Positions 1 to 6,722 of a stretch of 9,271 bases of DNA are shown here, in pieces. Location of the stretch: NCBI GenBank assembly GCA_002403075.1, contig DHHB01000093.1, positions 119,912 through 129,182 of the forward strand, given 5' to 3'. The position numbers were made by a program, and so were the translations under genes. Source of the DNA: a bacterium UBP1_UBA4783. GTDB lineage: Bacteria > Krumholzibacteriota > Krumholzibacteriia > Krumholzibacteriales > Krumholzibacteriaceae. A model generated the notes under the pieces. It saw only the letters and a list, made by a program, of their open reading frames with translations, was not told the origin of the DNA and did not search any database. The first letter of the stretch is position 1. Each line of letters begins with the position of its first letter.

Positions 1-552
1 GTGGCGCTCGTCGCGCTCTCCCTTTTCTTCGGCAGCCATTACCTCGTAAACCTCGCCGGATGGGGGGAGATCATTCTGTTCGTGTTCGGCGTCGCCATGC
101 TCCTCGTGGAGATCTTCCTCATCCCGGGCTTCGGTGTCGTCGGAACGGTCGGCATCATCTCGATCGTCGCGAGCCTCTATCTCAGTCTCATCGGACGATT
201 CGTGCACATCGACGATTTTCTCGGGGGGGCGAAGGTGCTCGCGCTCTCGTTCATCGTTTCCTTCGGCGCCATCCTGCTCCTCCTTCGGTACCTGCCGAAG
301 TTCGCGCCGTTCCAGCGCCTCGTGCTCAAGATCGAGGAGACCTCGATCGCCGGCTTCTCCTCCTCCCCCGAATACCTCGCGACGCTCGTCGGCAGGGAAG
401 GCGCCGCGATCACGGTGCTCCGTCCCGCGGGAACCGCTCTCATCGACGGCAATCCGATATCCGTCGTCACGGAGGGCTCGTTCATCGAGAAGGATACGAG
501 AGTGCGCGTCAAGCAAGTCGAAGGATATCGCGTCGTCGTCGAGAAGGTCTGA
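1..552 (+). CDS. nfeD: NfeD-family membrane protein, C-terminal part
   Basis: This is the 3' part of a gene that very probably starts before the window, so the GTG at position 1 is only the edge. NfeD proteins are membrane partners of flotillin/SPFH proteins. The long form carries an N-terminal Clp-like serine protease domain, then several membrane helices and a C-terminal OB fold. Here residues ~1-100 form hydrophobic helices, including a Gly-rich LIPGFGVVGTVGIISI segment typical of the family. Residues ~120-183 (GREGAAITVLRPAGTALIDG, then a VRVKQVEGYRVVVEKV end) fit the OB fold, which is soluble. The protease domain is not visible. The stop is 39 bases before the likely floA start, so the two genes probably form an operon. 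Confidence 0.85.
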   Translation: MALVALSLFFGSHYLVNLAGWGEIILFVFGVAMLLVEIFLIPGFGVVGTVGIISIVASLYLSLIGRFVHIDDFLGGAKVLALSFIVSFGAILLLLRYLPKFAPFQRLVLKIEETSIAGFSSSPEYLATLVGREGAAITVLRPAGTALIDGNPISVVTEGSFIEKDTRVRVKQVEGYRVVVEKV

Positions 553-591
553 ACGCGGCCGCCGGGCCGAACCGCTGAAAGGATGATCGCA

Positions 592-1590
592 ATGCCGCTT
601 TCCGGAATCGCTCTTTTCGCCGTCGTCATCGCCATCATAGTGGCGATACTGCTCTTCTTTTATTTCGTCCCGATCGGACTCTGGATCACCGCGTACTTCT
701 CGGGCGTCCACGTGCGCATCTTCAGGGATCTCATCGGCATGCGCCTGCGGAAGGTCCCGCCGCAGCAGATCGTGCGCCCCATCATCGCGGCGACGAAAGC
801 GGGGATCCCCGTCGACATCGACAAGCTCGAAGCGCACTATCTCGCGGGGGGCAACGTCGTGCGCGTCGTGAACGCCCTCATTTCGGCCGACAAAGCGCGC
901 ATCAATCTCTCCTTCGAGCGGGCGACCGCGATCGACCTCGCCGGCCGCGACGTGCTCGAGGCCGTCAAGCTCAGCGTCAACCCGAAGGTCATCAACACGC
1001 CGATGATCGCGGCGGTCGCGATGGACGGCATCCAGGTCAAGGCCACCGCGCGCGTCACCGTGCGCGCCAACATCGACCGCCTCGTCGGAGGCGCCGGCGA
1101 GGAGACGATCATCGCCCGCGTCGGCGAGGGGATCGTGACGACGATCGGCTCGTCCGATTCACACAAGAAGGTCCTCGAGAACCCCGACCGCATTTCGAAA
1201 ACGGTGCTCGAGAAGGGGCTCGACTCCGGCACGGCCTTCGAAATACTTTCGATCGACATCGCCGACGTCGACGTCGGAGAGAACATCGGCGCGAAGCTTC
1301 AGACCGATCAGGCCGAGGCCGACAAGCGCATCGCGCAGGCCAAGGCCGAGGAGCGGCGCGCGCTCGCCGTCGCCCGCGAGCAGGAGATGAAGGCGCTCAC
1401 GCAGGAGATGCGGGCCAAGGTCGTCGAGGCCGAGGCTGACGTGCCTCGCGCGATCGCGGAGGCCTTCCGGAAGGGCAACCTCGGCATCATGGACTACTAC
1501 AACCTGAGGAACATCCAGGCCGACACCGATATGCGCGGCTCCATCGCGAAATCGGGACCGCAGGGCGACAGCGGTTCGGAAAGCAAGTAG
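592..1590 (+). CDS. floA: flotillin-like protein FloA (UPF0365/SPFH-like)
   Basis: The protein is a membrane scaffold that in Bacillus organises functional membrane microdomains and works with NfeD. After a short N-terminus comes one hydrophobic hairpin/helix (residues ~5-35), then a soluble body. That body has family hallmarks: HYLAGGNVVRVVNALI, FERATAIDLAGRDVLEAV, NPKVINTPMIAAVAMDGI, RANIDRLVGGAGEETI and TIGSSDSHKKVLENP. An Ala/Glu-rich helical stretch follows (DQAEADKRIAQAKAEERRA and on), then the MDYYNLRNIQADTDMR end. About 332 residues is the usual family length. I prefer the ATG at 592 because AAAGG lies 9 bases upstream. The in-frame ATG at 583 directly abuts that AAAGG, leaving no spacer, but cannot be excluded. 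It sits between nfeD and a small membrane protein gene 7 bases downstream. Confidence 0.95.
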   Translation: MPLSGIALFAVVIAIIVAILLFFYFVPIGLWITAYFSGVHVRIFRDLIGMRLRKVPPQQIVRPIIAATKAGIPVDIDKLEAHYLAGGNVVRVVNALISADKARINLSFERATAIDLAGRDVLEAVKLSVNPKVINTPMIAAVAMDGIQVKATARVTVRANIDRLVGGAGEETIIARVGEGIVTTIGSSDSHKKVLENPDRISKTVLEKGLDSGTAFEILSIDIADVDVGENIGAKLQTDQAEADKRIAQAKAEERRALAVAREQEMKALTQEMRAKVVEAEADVPRAIAEAFRKGNLGIMDYYNLRNIQADTDMRGSIAKSGPQGDSGSESK

Positions 1591-1597
1591 CGCGGAT

Positions 1598-2170
1598 ATG
1601 AACGGCATCATCGGCTTCATCATCCTCATTATCCTGTTCAATATCCTGAACAGGATTCTCCGGGCGGCGGCCGGGCGCCGGCAGGCGTCCCCCGCCCCCC
1701 GACCCGACCTTCCGGCGGAATCGCCGGCCGCCGGGACGGAGCCGGCAGGTATCGAGGCGCCCCGTTCGCTCGAGTCCTGGATCGAGGAGATCTTCGAGGG
1801 GAGCGCTGAAAGCGGACGAACCGCCCATCCCGCCGACGTCGAATCCGCGCCCCCCGAATCGACCGCAGAGCACATGCGGCGCTACACGGACTTCGAGAGG
1901 CACGCCGAGAGTGAGATCGAACGGACCGAGAGGCTCGCGCGCGAGCGTCTTCTCGCCGCGACGGCGCCCCCGCCTCCTCCCGGACTCTCCGCCGCCGGGC
2001 CGCAGGACGGAGCGCCCCCCGCGCGCGGGGCCGATCCCGTATTCGCCGTGCTTCGCGGGGGCGTCTCTCTGAGAAACGCCTTCGTCGCCGCCGAGATCCT
2101 GGCCCCGTGCCGGGCGCGGATCGTCCAGAGGAGCCGCATGCCGCGGGCCGCGCGAAGCGTCTTGGGCTGA
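1598..2170 (+). CDS. small membrane-anchored protein of unknown function
   Basis: I do not recognise a named family. The first ~22 residues (MNGIIGFIILIILFNILNRI) form a hydrophobic helix that could anchor the protein. A long low-complexity stretch rich in Pro, Ala and Glu follows (residues ~25-140, with a PPPPPG run), probably disordered. The end (FAVLRGGVSLRNAFVAAEIL, then APCRAR) resembles the short conserved helix 'lr.aii..EIL..P' seen at the C-terminus of several bacterial hypothetical proteins. It starts 7 bases after floA in the same orientation, so co-transcription and a membrane-related role are plausible inferences. The ribosome binding site is weak. Its last codons overlap the predicted -35 box of the tRNA gene. 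A longer ORF on the opposite strand here is a GC-driven shadow. Confidence 0.65.
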   Translation: MNGIIGFIILIILFNILNRILRAAAGRRQASPAPRPDLPAESPAAGTEPAGIEAPRSLESWIEEIFEGSAESGRTAHPADVESAPPESTAEHMRRYTDFERHAESEIERTERLARERLLAATAPPPPPGLSAAGPQDGAPPARGADPVFAVLRGGVSLRNAFVAAEILAPCRARIVQRSRMPRAARSVLG

Positions 2171-2190
2171 GCGTTCCGTTCGTGTATACT
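2162..2190 (+). promoter_or_regulatory. probable sigma-70 promoter of tRNA-Leu
   Basis: TTGGGC (2162-2167) and TATACT (2185-2190) are separated by 17 bases, and the predicted start near 2197 is about 20 bases before the tRNA. The -35 box overlaps the last codons of the preceding gene. The tRNA therefore probably has its own promoter and does not depend on the upstream operon. Confidence 0.5.
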
Positions 2191-2217
2191 GAGGGTCAGA
2201 GCGCCGCCCGAATCCGT

Positions 2218-2305
2218 GCCGGAGTGGTGGAACTGGTATACGCAGGGGACTCAAAATCCCCCGGGGCTCGACTCCATGAGGGTTCGATTCCCTCCTCCGG
2301 CACCA
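2218..2305 (+). tRNA. tRNA-Leu, anticodon CAA
   Basis: A full class II cloverleaf is visible. The 7-bp acceptor stem is GCCGGAG (2218-2224) with CTCCGGC (2295-2301), followed by A2302 and an encoded CCA (2303-2305). The anticodon stem is GGGGA/TCCCC around loop CTCAAAA, which places CAA at 2252-2254 and so reads UUG. A long variable arm (CGGGGCTCGACTCCATG region) marks it as a leucine tRNA. The T arm has GGTTCGATTCC. Its 3' end is the apparent integration target of the element that follows. Confidence 0.95.
2282..2305. other. probable left attachment site (tRNA 3' end)
   Basis: The integrase gene ends 67 bases downstream of the tRNA and points toward it, and base composition falls just past the CCA. 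Elements that use a tRNA 3' end normally keep the tRNA intact and leave a copy of its last ~15-50 bases at the far end. I searched by eye for the T-arm/acceptor sequence in the rest of the window and found no copy, so the other end should lie beyond 9271. The exact crossover is unknown. Confidence 0.4.
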
Positions 2306-2371
2306 TTCATTCATAACGGATTAGTCGCTTTGCTTGATTGCCCCGCTGGGAATCCGAATCGCAGATTGTAA

Positions 2372-3418
2372 CTATTTTGTAACTGCATCCCGCAGCTTTC
2401 CCATCAGATAGGCTTCTTGCTGGAAGGCCGCCTGCTTGAGGTCGTGGTCATTGACGATGTTGTAGCGGTCGAAGACCGACCGCGTTTTGTGGCCCGAAAT
2501 CCTCATTGCCACTTGCTCGGGAACACCCGCCCGAACCATATTTCTAATGGCCGTTCTTCTCAGGTCATGAAACAGCATTCCCTCACAATCTACCGCTTTG
2601 CACGCTGATTTCCAGGCTACCCGAATGTCGGTTATGGGCTTCCCATCCCGATGGAATACATAAGGACAGTCCAAGCGACGCTCGCGGAACTGCTCACCGA
2701 CTATCTCCTGAAGCTCGTGGTCTAGAGGAATCCATCTGGGTTCTTTGTTCTTTGTCTCGCTACCTTCGAGTCTCACTAGACCCTCTTTGCGATTCACCGC
2801 GTTCCATCCAAGCCCCTGAACCTCCCCATATCGGCAGCCTGTTTTGTAGGCGAAAGTTACAAATCCCTTGAGATACTCAGGCAAGGCTTCCCGTAAGGCC
2901 AGGAATTCGTCGTGTTCAAAGAAACCCTGGCGAACGTTGTTCTCAGCCAGCATCGGAATATAAGGCATATTGTCTCGGCTGACCTTGGCGGGCGTTTGTC
3001 TCGCGCCCAAGTTTAACATTCTCTTCAGAGCTGCCAGCTCTCGGTTAATTGTTGCGTTGCCGGCTCCCTCACCCATTCTCTTCGCAATGTAGGCTCTGAC
3101 CGTAACGGTCGTTATGTGGCGGACACGCATCTGGCAGAAGAACGGCATCAGATGCACGCTGACCCTTCTCTCGGTCTTCTCCAGGCTCCTATTGCCGTTC
3201 ACCCTGTAGTCGCTTAAGAGGTCATCTACCAATTCCTCGAAGGCAACCTTATCAAATTGATGCCCTGGTATTCTGCCTTCGGCAATTTCACCTTCGCGCT
3301 GCTTCAGTATTCGTTCAGCGACAGTCTTCTTCTCAGCCTTGGTGCTCTCATAAATGCCCCTGCCGTTTCTGTAGTATTTTATCCACCAGAATCGACCCCT
3401 TCTATATATCGCTCCCAT
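2372..3418 (-). CDS. site-specific tyrosine recombinase (phage-type integrase)
   Basis: The protein catalyses integration and excision of the element by DNA strand exchange through a 3'-phosphotyrosyl link. The 348 residues have the usual layout. An N-terminal arm-binding region (GRFWWIKYYRNGRGIYEST) is followed by a core-binding helical domain (~55-145), which includes NATINRELAALKRMLNLG. The catalytic domain spans ~165-348. The catalytic residues can be assigned: R196 in TGCRYGEVQGL, a lysine at K223/K225, H284 and R287 in HDLRRTAIRNM, H310 in ISGHKT, and nucleophile Y319 in FDRYNIV. Nothing looks truncated. The ATG at 3418 has GGGAG 6-7 bases upstream. It lies next to the tRNA-Leu and is divergent from the HTH regulator gene, which is typical of temperate phages and satellites. 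Confidence 0.93.
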   Translation of the reverse strand: MGAIYRRGRFWWIKYYRNGRGIYESTKAEKKTVAERILKQREGEIAEGRIPGHQFDKVAFEELVDDLLSDYRVNGNRSLEKTERRVSVHLMPFFCQMRVRHITTVTVRAYIAKRMGEGAGNATINRELAALKRMLNLGARQTPAKVSRDNMPYIPMLAENNVRQGFFEHDEFLALREALPEYLKGFVTFAYKTGCRYGEVQGLGWNAVNRKEGLVRLEGSETKNKEPRWIPLDHELQEIVGEQFRERRLDCPYVFHRDGKPITDIRVAWKSACKAVDCEGMLFHDLRRTAIRNMVRAGVPEQVAMRISGHKTRSVFDRYNIVNDHDLKQAAFQQEAYLMGKLRDAVTK

Positions 3419-3556
3419 GTTGCACTCCCTATTTTCCGAGCAAGTCCATTATGCTAGCAAATACTTGGGCACACTCTACACCGTACAGGTCTCCCCCAAA
3501 GCACCTTCCCCCCAAATGGTGCGCTCGCCTCCCACCGTCAACTGCAGATAGGAACA

Positions 3557-3585
3557 ATTCTAGCACAGATGAATGAATTTCACAA
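3557..3585 (-). promoter_or_regulatory. candidate integrase promoter
   Basis: Read on the minus strand, TTGTGA (3585-3580) and TAGAAT (3562-3557) are 17 bases apart. A TG one base before the -10 gives an extended -10. This would leave a leader of about 130 bases before the integrase ATG. It lies back to back with the regulator promoter on the other strand, so one DNA-binding protein could control both. The assignment rests on sequence match only. Confidence 0.4.
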
Positions 3586-3601
3586 TTGGTGATTATTATA
3601 C

Positions 3602-3629
3602 TTGACACTATGCGAATATTCCATATGCT
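3602..3629 (+). promoter_or_regulatory. promoter of the XRE regulator gene
   Basis: A consensus TTGACA (3602-3607) and TATGCT (3624-3629) are 16 bases apart. The start would be near 3636, about 25 bases before the ATG at 3660. Only 16 bases separate it from the -35 box of the divergent integrase promoter. Confidence 0.5.
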
Positions 3630-3659
3630 CTTCTCAATCTCTAGAGAGGGGAGCGCACT

Positions 3660-4103
3660 ATGCGACAGAAAACGACGAAATCCAGCAAGAAGGCTATCAA
3701 GAGGCCCGAACCGGCTCTCTCGATAGAAATCCTGAAAGCTTCAAAATTCCTAGACCCAAGTATTCAGAAAATCCTTATCGGAGCCATGAAAATGGGGCCT
3801 AAGCAGTCCACAGTATTCTTCACATTCCTGCTGGAACTTTTCAGGACTATGGAGAAGAGAGGATTCGATGAAGGCTTCAGGGGCATCGACAGGGGTTTCC
3901 TAGGATTCGGAAAGAAGATTAGAAGCATTCGCAAGTTCCACGGACTGACGCTAGAGGAATTCGCGGCAATCCTCCGCGAGCACCCCAGTCAGGTGAGCAT
4001 GATAGAGACCGGCAAGCGGCGAGCTTCTATAGAAACGCTTATGCACGTGTGTGTGGCATTTCATATGAAGCCAGAGCGGCTGTTGAGCGATTGGAAGGAT
4101 TGA
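3660..4103 (+). CDS. XRE-family helix-turn-helix regulator
   Basis: This is a probable DNA-binding repressor/regulator of the element. Residues ~83-143 form an HTH_3/XRE domain: FGKKIRSIRKFHGLTLEEFA, then the recognition segment HPSQVSMIETGKRRASIETL, then a final helix AFHMKPERLLSDW. The N-terminal ~80 residues are Lys-rich at the start (RQKTTKSSKKAIKR) and then helical, with no family I can name. They may serve for dimerisation or partner contact. The start is firm: GAGGGGAG (3646-3653) is 6 bases upstream of ATG. It is divergent from the integrase gene and comes first in the plus-strand gene series, the position of a lysogeny-type repressor. Its target operators are not known, though palindromes at 4364-4378 and 8722-8733 are candidates for some regulator. 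Confidence 0.85.
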   Translation: MRQKTTKSSKKAIKRPEPALSIEILKASKFLDPSIQKILIGAMKMGPKQSTVFFTFLLELFRTMEKRGFDEGFRGIDRGFLGFGKKIRSIRKFHGLTLEEFAAILREHPSQVSMIETGKRRASIETLMHVCVAFHMKPERLLSDWKD

Positions 4104-4238
4104 CAAGCAAGCTGGGGTCGGAAGACCACCTGTGAAGTGGCTCAATAACGGAGCAGTACTCTGTGAGATAAGCAACAGAGCCGACAACGAGAACCCTTTC
4201 AGGGAACATCACCGACTTGGAAAGGAGGAGGTCTTCTT

Positions 4239-4271
4239 GTGAACATAGTAATTAGCCCGACGCTGCGCTAA
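4239..4271 (+). CDS. possible 10-residue leader peptide
   Basis: A GTG codon lies 7 bases after AAAGGAGGAGG, the strongest ribosome binding site in the element. The frame reads MNIVISPTLR and stops at TAA, inside the loop of the following hairpin. A ribosome on this frame would cover the left arm of the hairpin, the geometry of a translational or transcriptional attenuator. The hairpin has no T run after it, and the ORF is so short that chance is quite possible. Confidence 0.2.
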   Translation: MNIVISPTLR

Positions 4272-4285
4272 CAGCATCGGGCTAA
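4252..4285. repeat. large hairpin upstream of rep, candidate origin or attenuator
   Basis: TTAGCCCGA (4252-4260) pairs with TCGGGCTAA (4277-4285). After a single C/A mismatch, GCTG (4262-4265) pairs with CAGC (4272-4275), leaving loop CGCTAA. No T tract follows in either direction, so it is not an ordinary intrinsic terminator. Rolling-circle Rep proteins often nick at a hairpin close to their own gene, and this one ends about 130 bases before rep. Confidence 0.45.
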
Positions 4286-4363
4286 AAGGAGTCAGAAAAA
4301 CCGGTTGAGGCCAGCAATCCGACTCTTATTGCTATTATACCCAACCGCGGATTTTTGTCAATA

Positions 4364-4378
4364 AGAACATCATGTTCT
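4364..4378. promoter_or_regulatory. palindromic operator-like site upstream of rep
   Basis: AGAACATCATGTTCT is a perfect inverted repeat with 7-base arms around one central C, 39 bases before the rep start. It resembles the GAAC...GTTC core of Firmicute-type LexA boxes, but the half sites are one base further apart than in that consensus. It may therefore be the site of the element's own regulator. A similar half site (GAACATCA) occurs at 4204. Confidence 0.35.
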
Positions 4379-4417
4379 CTCCTTTAAACACTCCCTTAGT
4401 GCCCTGGAGGTTTAGTG

Positions 4418-5188
4418 ATGACTTTGATATTTGCTCGCTGCTTTAGGCCTTCTCTTGTTTATCCATATCCTTATATGAACAAGCGGAACAAAACATGTGT
4501 CCAGAAATATGCCCTCCGAATAATCAAACGTGCAGGCAGCTTGGTCGTTGAGCGCAGGAGAATTCATTGTCACCGATGGGACTGTGACGCATGCGGACTC
4601 GCACGAGCCGAAAGACTGCGTGAGGAGATAATCCGTCAGTCGGAGAAGCATGGGCTTCGCATATGTTGGGAGTTGACCCTGAACCCGGCAGGCAGCACCT
4701 GCTGCGCTGATTCCTTCCGAAAGGTGAAAACGGTATGGAGCAAGTTCCGGCACTTGATGAATCGGCTGCCCGGCAACAAGTTCGAGTATATCTGGGTGGT
4801 CGGCGTCAGCGACGCGGGCGAAGCCCATCTTCACTTGCTGACCAACAAATCCATCGACCAAGGCTTTCTTGCCGAACTATGGAAGAGATGTGGAGGCGGC
4901 AGCATCGTCCACATCAAGAAGGTGAGGAGTCTCGTCGCGCGCGCAGACTACATGGCCTGCAACGCTCTTTCTCGAGGATTTCTTAGAGGCTCTCGAAGAT
5001 TCGGCGCTTCAAAGACAATCAAGCTCAACGTGCGAAGTGTGACAGCCCCATGGGAAGTTGTCCCGGGAACAAGCATCGCTCCCCTGATTCGTTGGAAGAA
5101 GGTGCTCTACAAGCGATGTGATTCGAACGGCGACATCATCTACTGCATTTTCAAGGAGCGTTACAATCCGCGCAGGGAGGAAGAGTAG
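4418..5188 (+). CDS. HUH-type rolling-circle replication protein
   Basis: The protein probably nicks one DNA strand at the element's origin and stays joined to the 5' end through a tyrosine, starting rolling-circle replication. It is 256 residues long. A Cys/His-rich segment comes first (C51, H52, C56, C59 in HCHRWDCDACGLARAERLRE), then a beta strand CWELTLNP. The HUH metal-binding motif is GEAHLHLL with H137 and H139. The likely catalytic tyrosine is Y178 in VARADYMACN. A following GSRRFGASKTIKLN stretch matches the RRFG.S signature I associate with phage/plasmid Rep proteins of the ORF2/G2P type. The ATG at 4418 has GGAGG 7 bases upstream and is preferred over the GTG at 4415. M20 is a possible internal start. 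It precedes a phage-type small protein gene on the same strand. The exact Rep family is less certain than the HUH assignment. Confidence 0.8.
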   Translation: MTLIFARCFRPSLVYPYPYMNKRNKTCVQKYALRIIKRAGSLVVERRRIHCHRWDCDACGLARAERLREEIIRQSEKHGLRICWELTLNPAGSTCCADSFRKVKTVWSKFRHLMNRLPGNKFEYIWVVGVSDAGEAHLHLLTNKSIDQGFLAELWKRCGGGSIVHIKKVRSLVARADYMACNALSRGFLRGSRRFGASKTIKLNVRSVTAPWEVVPGTSIAPLIRWKKVLYKRCDSNGDIIYCIFKERYNPRREEE

Positions 5189-5239
5189 GTCTTCCTTACT
5201 GCCAACAAACACAACCGTCTGCATATGAAAGGTCAACCC

Positions 5240-5455
5240 ATGGTCAAAGTCACAGTGTCAAAAAAGGCTTTGTGGAAAGGAATCCGCGAAAAATGCTTGG
5301 ACTGTTGCGCGGGCAGCTACAAAGAAGTCAGGGACTGTCCAGCCGGCGACTGCCCACTGTACCCGTTCAGATTCGGCTTCTCTGGTGAAAACTCAAGTGT
5401 CCATGCACGAGTTGCTGACGAACACCATCATCCTCGGGGTGAGAGGCCACCCTGA
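5240..5455 (+). CDS. four-cysteine phage-type small protein
   Basis: This is a 71-residue protein of unknown function. Its conserved core, residues ~10-46 (ALWKGIREKCLDCCAGSYKE, then VRDCPAGDCPLYPFRFG), has C19-x2-C22 (with an extra C23) and C33-x4-C38. It very probably binds one zinc ion. The same 'IR.KCLDC..GS.KEVR.C....C.L.P.R.G' core is frequent in uncharacterised prophage proteins. The start at 5240 is chosen because AAAGG lies 7 bases upstream. The in-frame ATG at 5225 has no such site. The tail after FRFG (SGENSSVHARV and a His-rich end) looks unconserved and may be where the gene has decayed, since everything downstream is degenerate. It follows rep by 51 bases on the same strand, so co-expression is likely. 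Confidence 0.75.
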   Translation: MVKVTVSKKALWKGIREKCLDCCAGSYKEVRDCPAGDCPLYPFRFGFSGENSSVHARVADEHHHPRGERPP

Positions 5456-5943
5456 CCTCGAAACTCGTCCTGCGGCCTGTTTTCGCTCCAAGGACACCGT
5501 CTCGGCAACGGTGGGAGACTTCCGAGCGAGCTTGCCAGCCGTTGATGGAGTCTTAAACCGGGATGCGGCTTTCGGCATAAGACCCCGGGGTATTCTCTGT
5601 AGTCCTCGCCTTGCATCAAAACGGCCATGGTTAGAAGGGAGGCTCAATCCAACGCTCAGAGTGGACATATGCTGGGTTGGCATCGGCTGGACTGTCTTCA
5701 ATAATAAGGGCAAGACAGTTAGAGAATTTGAACCCTTTTGGAACGATGGGCGCATTCGCTGAGGTCGGAATTCTGCAACGCAGCGTGGGGGGCGTACAGC
5801 CTTCCACAAAACAAGCTCTGGCTTTGATACTCGGGCCGAGCAATGCCGAGAGACTTCGTCGGGCAGAAGGTCGTCCACTGTTCATTCATCTTCCGGTCTT
5901 ATACAATTCCTCCGATTGAAACTCCATCGAAACACTCATCTGT

Positions 5944-6126
5944 TTAACTGAAGAATTTGCTACCATCCACGTAATCAAACACAGACGTTGCTGTCAAACC
6001 CATTTGACTTCGCTCACGTCTATCAGCCCGTCGTCTAGCGCCTGCCCTATGACCTCTCCATCCCCCACGGTCTCTCAAGTCGAAGTCCTGCCCTGTTCGT
6101 TCGAAGAGTAGGTTCCGGATGTCTTC
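5944..6126 (-). pseudogene. decayed copy-1 counterpart of the 45-aa ORF
   Basis: The minus strand from 6126 gives EDIRNLLFERTGQDFDLRDR, matching the copy 2 protein. The copy 2 start codon is replaced by non-start sequence, and one base is missing at the RDR-G position. After that the frame runs into unrelated sequence (GGWRGHRAGARRRAD...). In the frame that would restore the match, stop codons follow at once. This is the expected look of a duplicated gene losing function. An alternative reading is that the region is structural RNA and both peptides are accidental. Confidence 0.3.
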
Positions 6127-6429
6127 AGTACTCCCTAGCCTGGGCTCACTCCTCCATGCCGTGTTTATCAGAGAGTTCTGCAGGCTTCCCAAGATTCAAA
6201 CCACGGCTCCGGCAGGGACTGGGTCTCCCCCGACAGCCTCCCAAAACAAGCTCAAGATTTGTCCGTATGCCCTCCCGCCGGCGGCGGGTAACCGATGCAA
6301 TCCGACCAACACGTCGTTCAGTGAGCGAGCCTTTGCGCCCCTGGCGAACCCTGGAGCACCCGGGCCGACGATTCCATTCAGGAAGGGTGAACGTGCCTTT
6401 CGATGGAAAGGCGGGCTACCCGGGGGCTT
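5975..6429 (-). repeat. tandem repeat unit, copy 1
   Basis: This is the counterpart of copy 2: CCCGGGGGCTT at 6419-6429, then blocks 6312-6371, 6156-6190, 6068-6126 and TCAAACACAGA at 5975-5985. It has about 50 bases more than copy 2 between the second and third block, and single-base indels that shift frames relative to copy 2. It also has a compact hairpin, GCCTTTC-CATC-GAAAGGC on the minus strand (about 6394-6411), that copy 2 lacks in this form. It appears to be the more degraded copy. Confidence 0.65.
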
Positions 6430-6722
6430 TTCCGGTCGGCTGGCACCCACTAACTCGCAATCCTGCCGCCAACCAAGCCTCGGTCTTTCACGAATAGTGC
6501 CTGTTGCCGTCGCGCCACGCATCGGCATCGGCCTCAGGGTCTCCCGTGAAGTAGTCGGTGATTCTCTTTGGGTCTCTTCTGGCGAGAACCAACCTTGGCC
6601 TACCCATCCGGAACCGATTCCTTTAGTATCTTTTCGTCTTCTGGCCGCATCTCATTCTTCCGATTCAACCTCGATGTAATCGGTTTTCCCTGAAGCCGCT
6701 AACCTTGTCCTTTTATATGAGC

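Larger units (their letters stand above)
4104..4417 (+). other. hairpin-rich intergenic leader before rep
   Basis: There is no gene of normal size in these 314 bases. The plus strand shows several small hairpins in series: GGTC-GGAA-GACC (4116-4127, a GNRA loop), CTCTGT/ACAGAG (4159-4164 with 4175-4180) and CCCT-TTC-AGGG (4194-4204). A strong Shine-Dalgarno-like AAAGGAGGAGG (4221-4231), a large hairpin (4252-4285) and a palindrome (4364-4378) follow. This could be a regulated 5' leader, a replication origin region, or both. Confidence 0.4.

Noticed and set aside
1487..2314. Long minus-strand ORF of 275 codons opposite the small membrane protein gene and tRNA
   Set aside because: It runs across the tRNA gene, has no family features, and is expected from the high GC content. 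The plus-strand frame has a membrane helix and operon spacing.
6119..6679. Plus-strand 186-codon ORF
   Set aside because: Pro/Ser/Arg-rich composition without domain features. It overlaps the minus-strand repeat blocks, and the equivalent frame in copy 2 is not kept.
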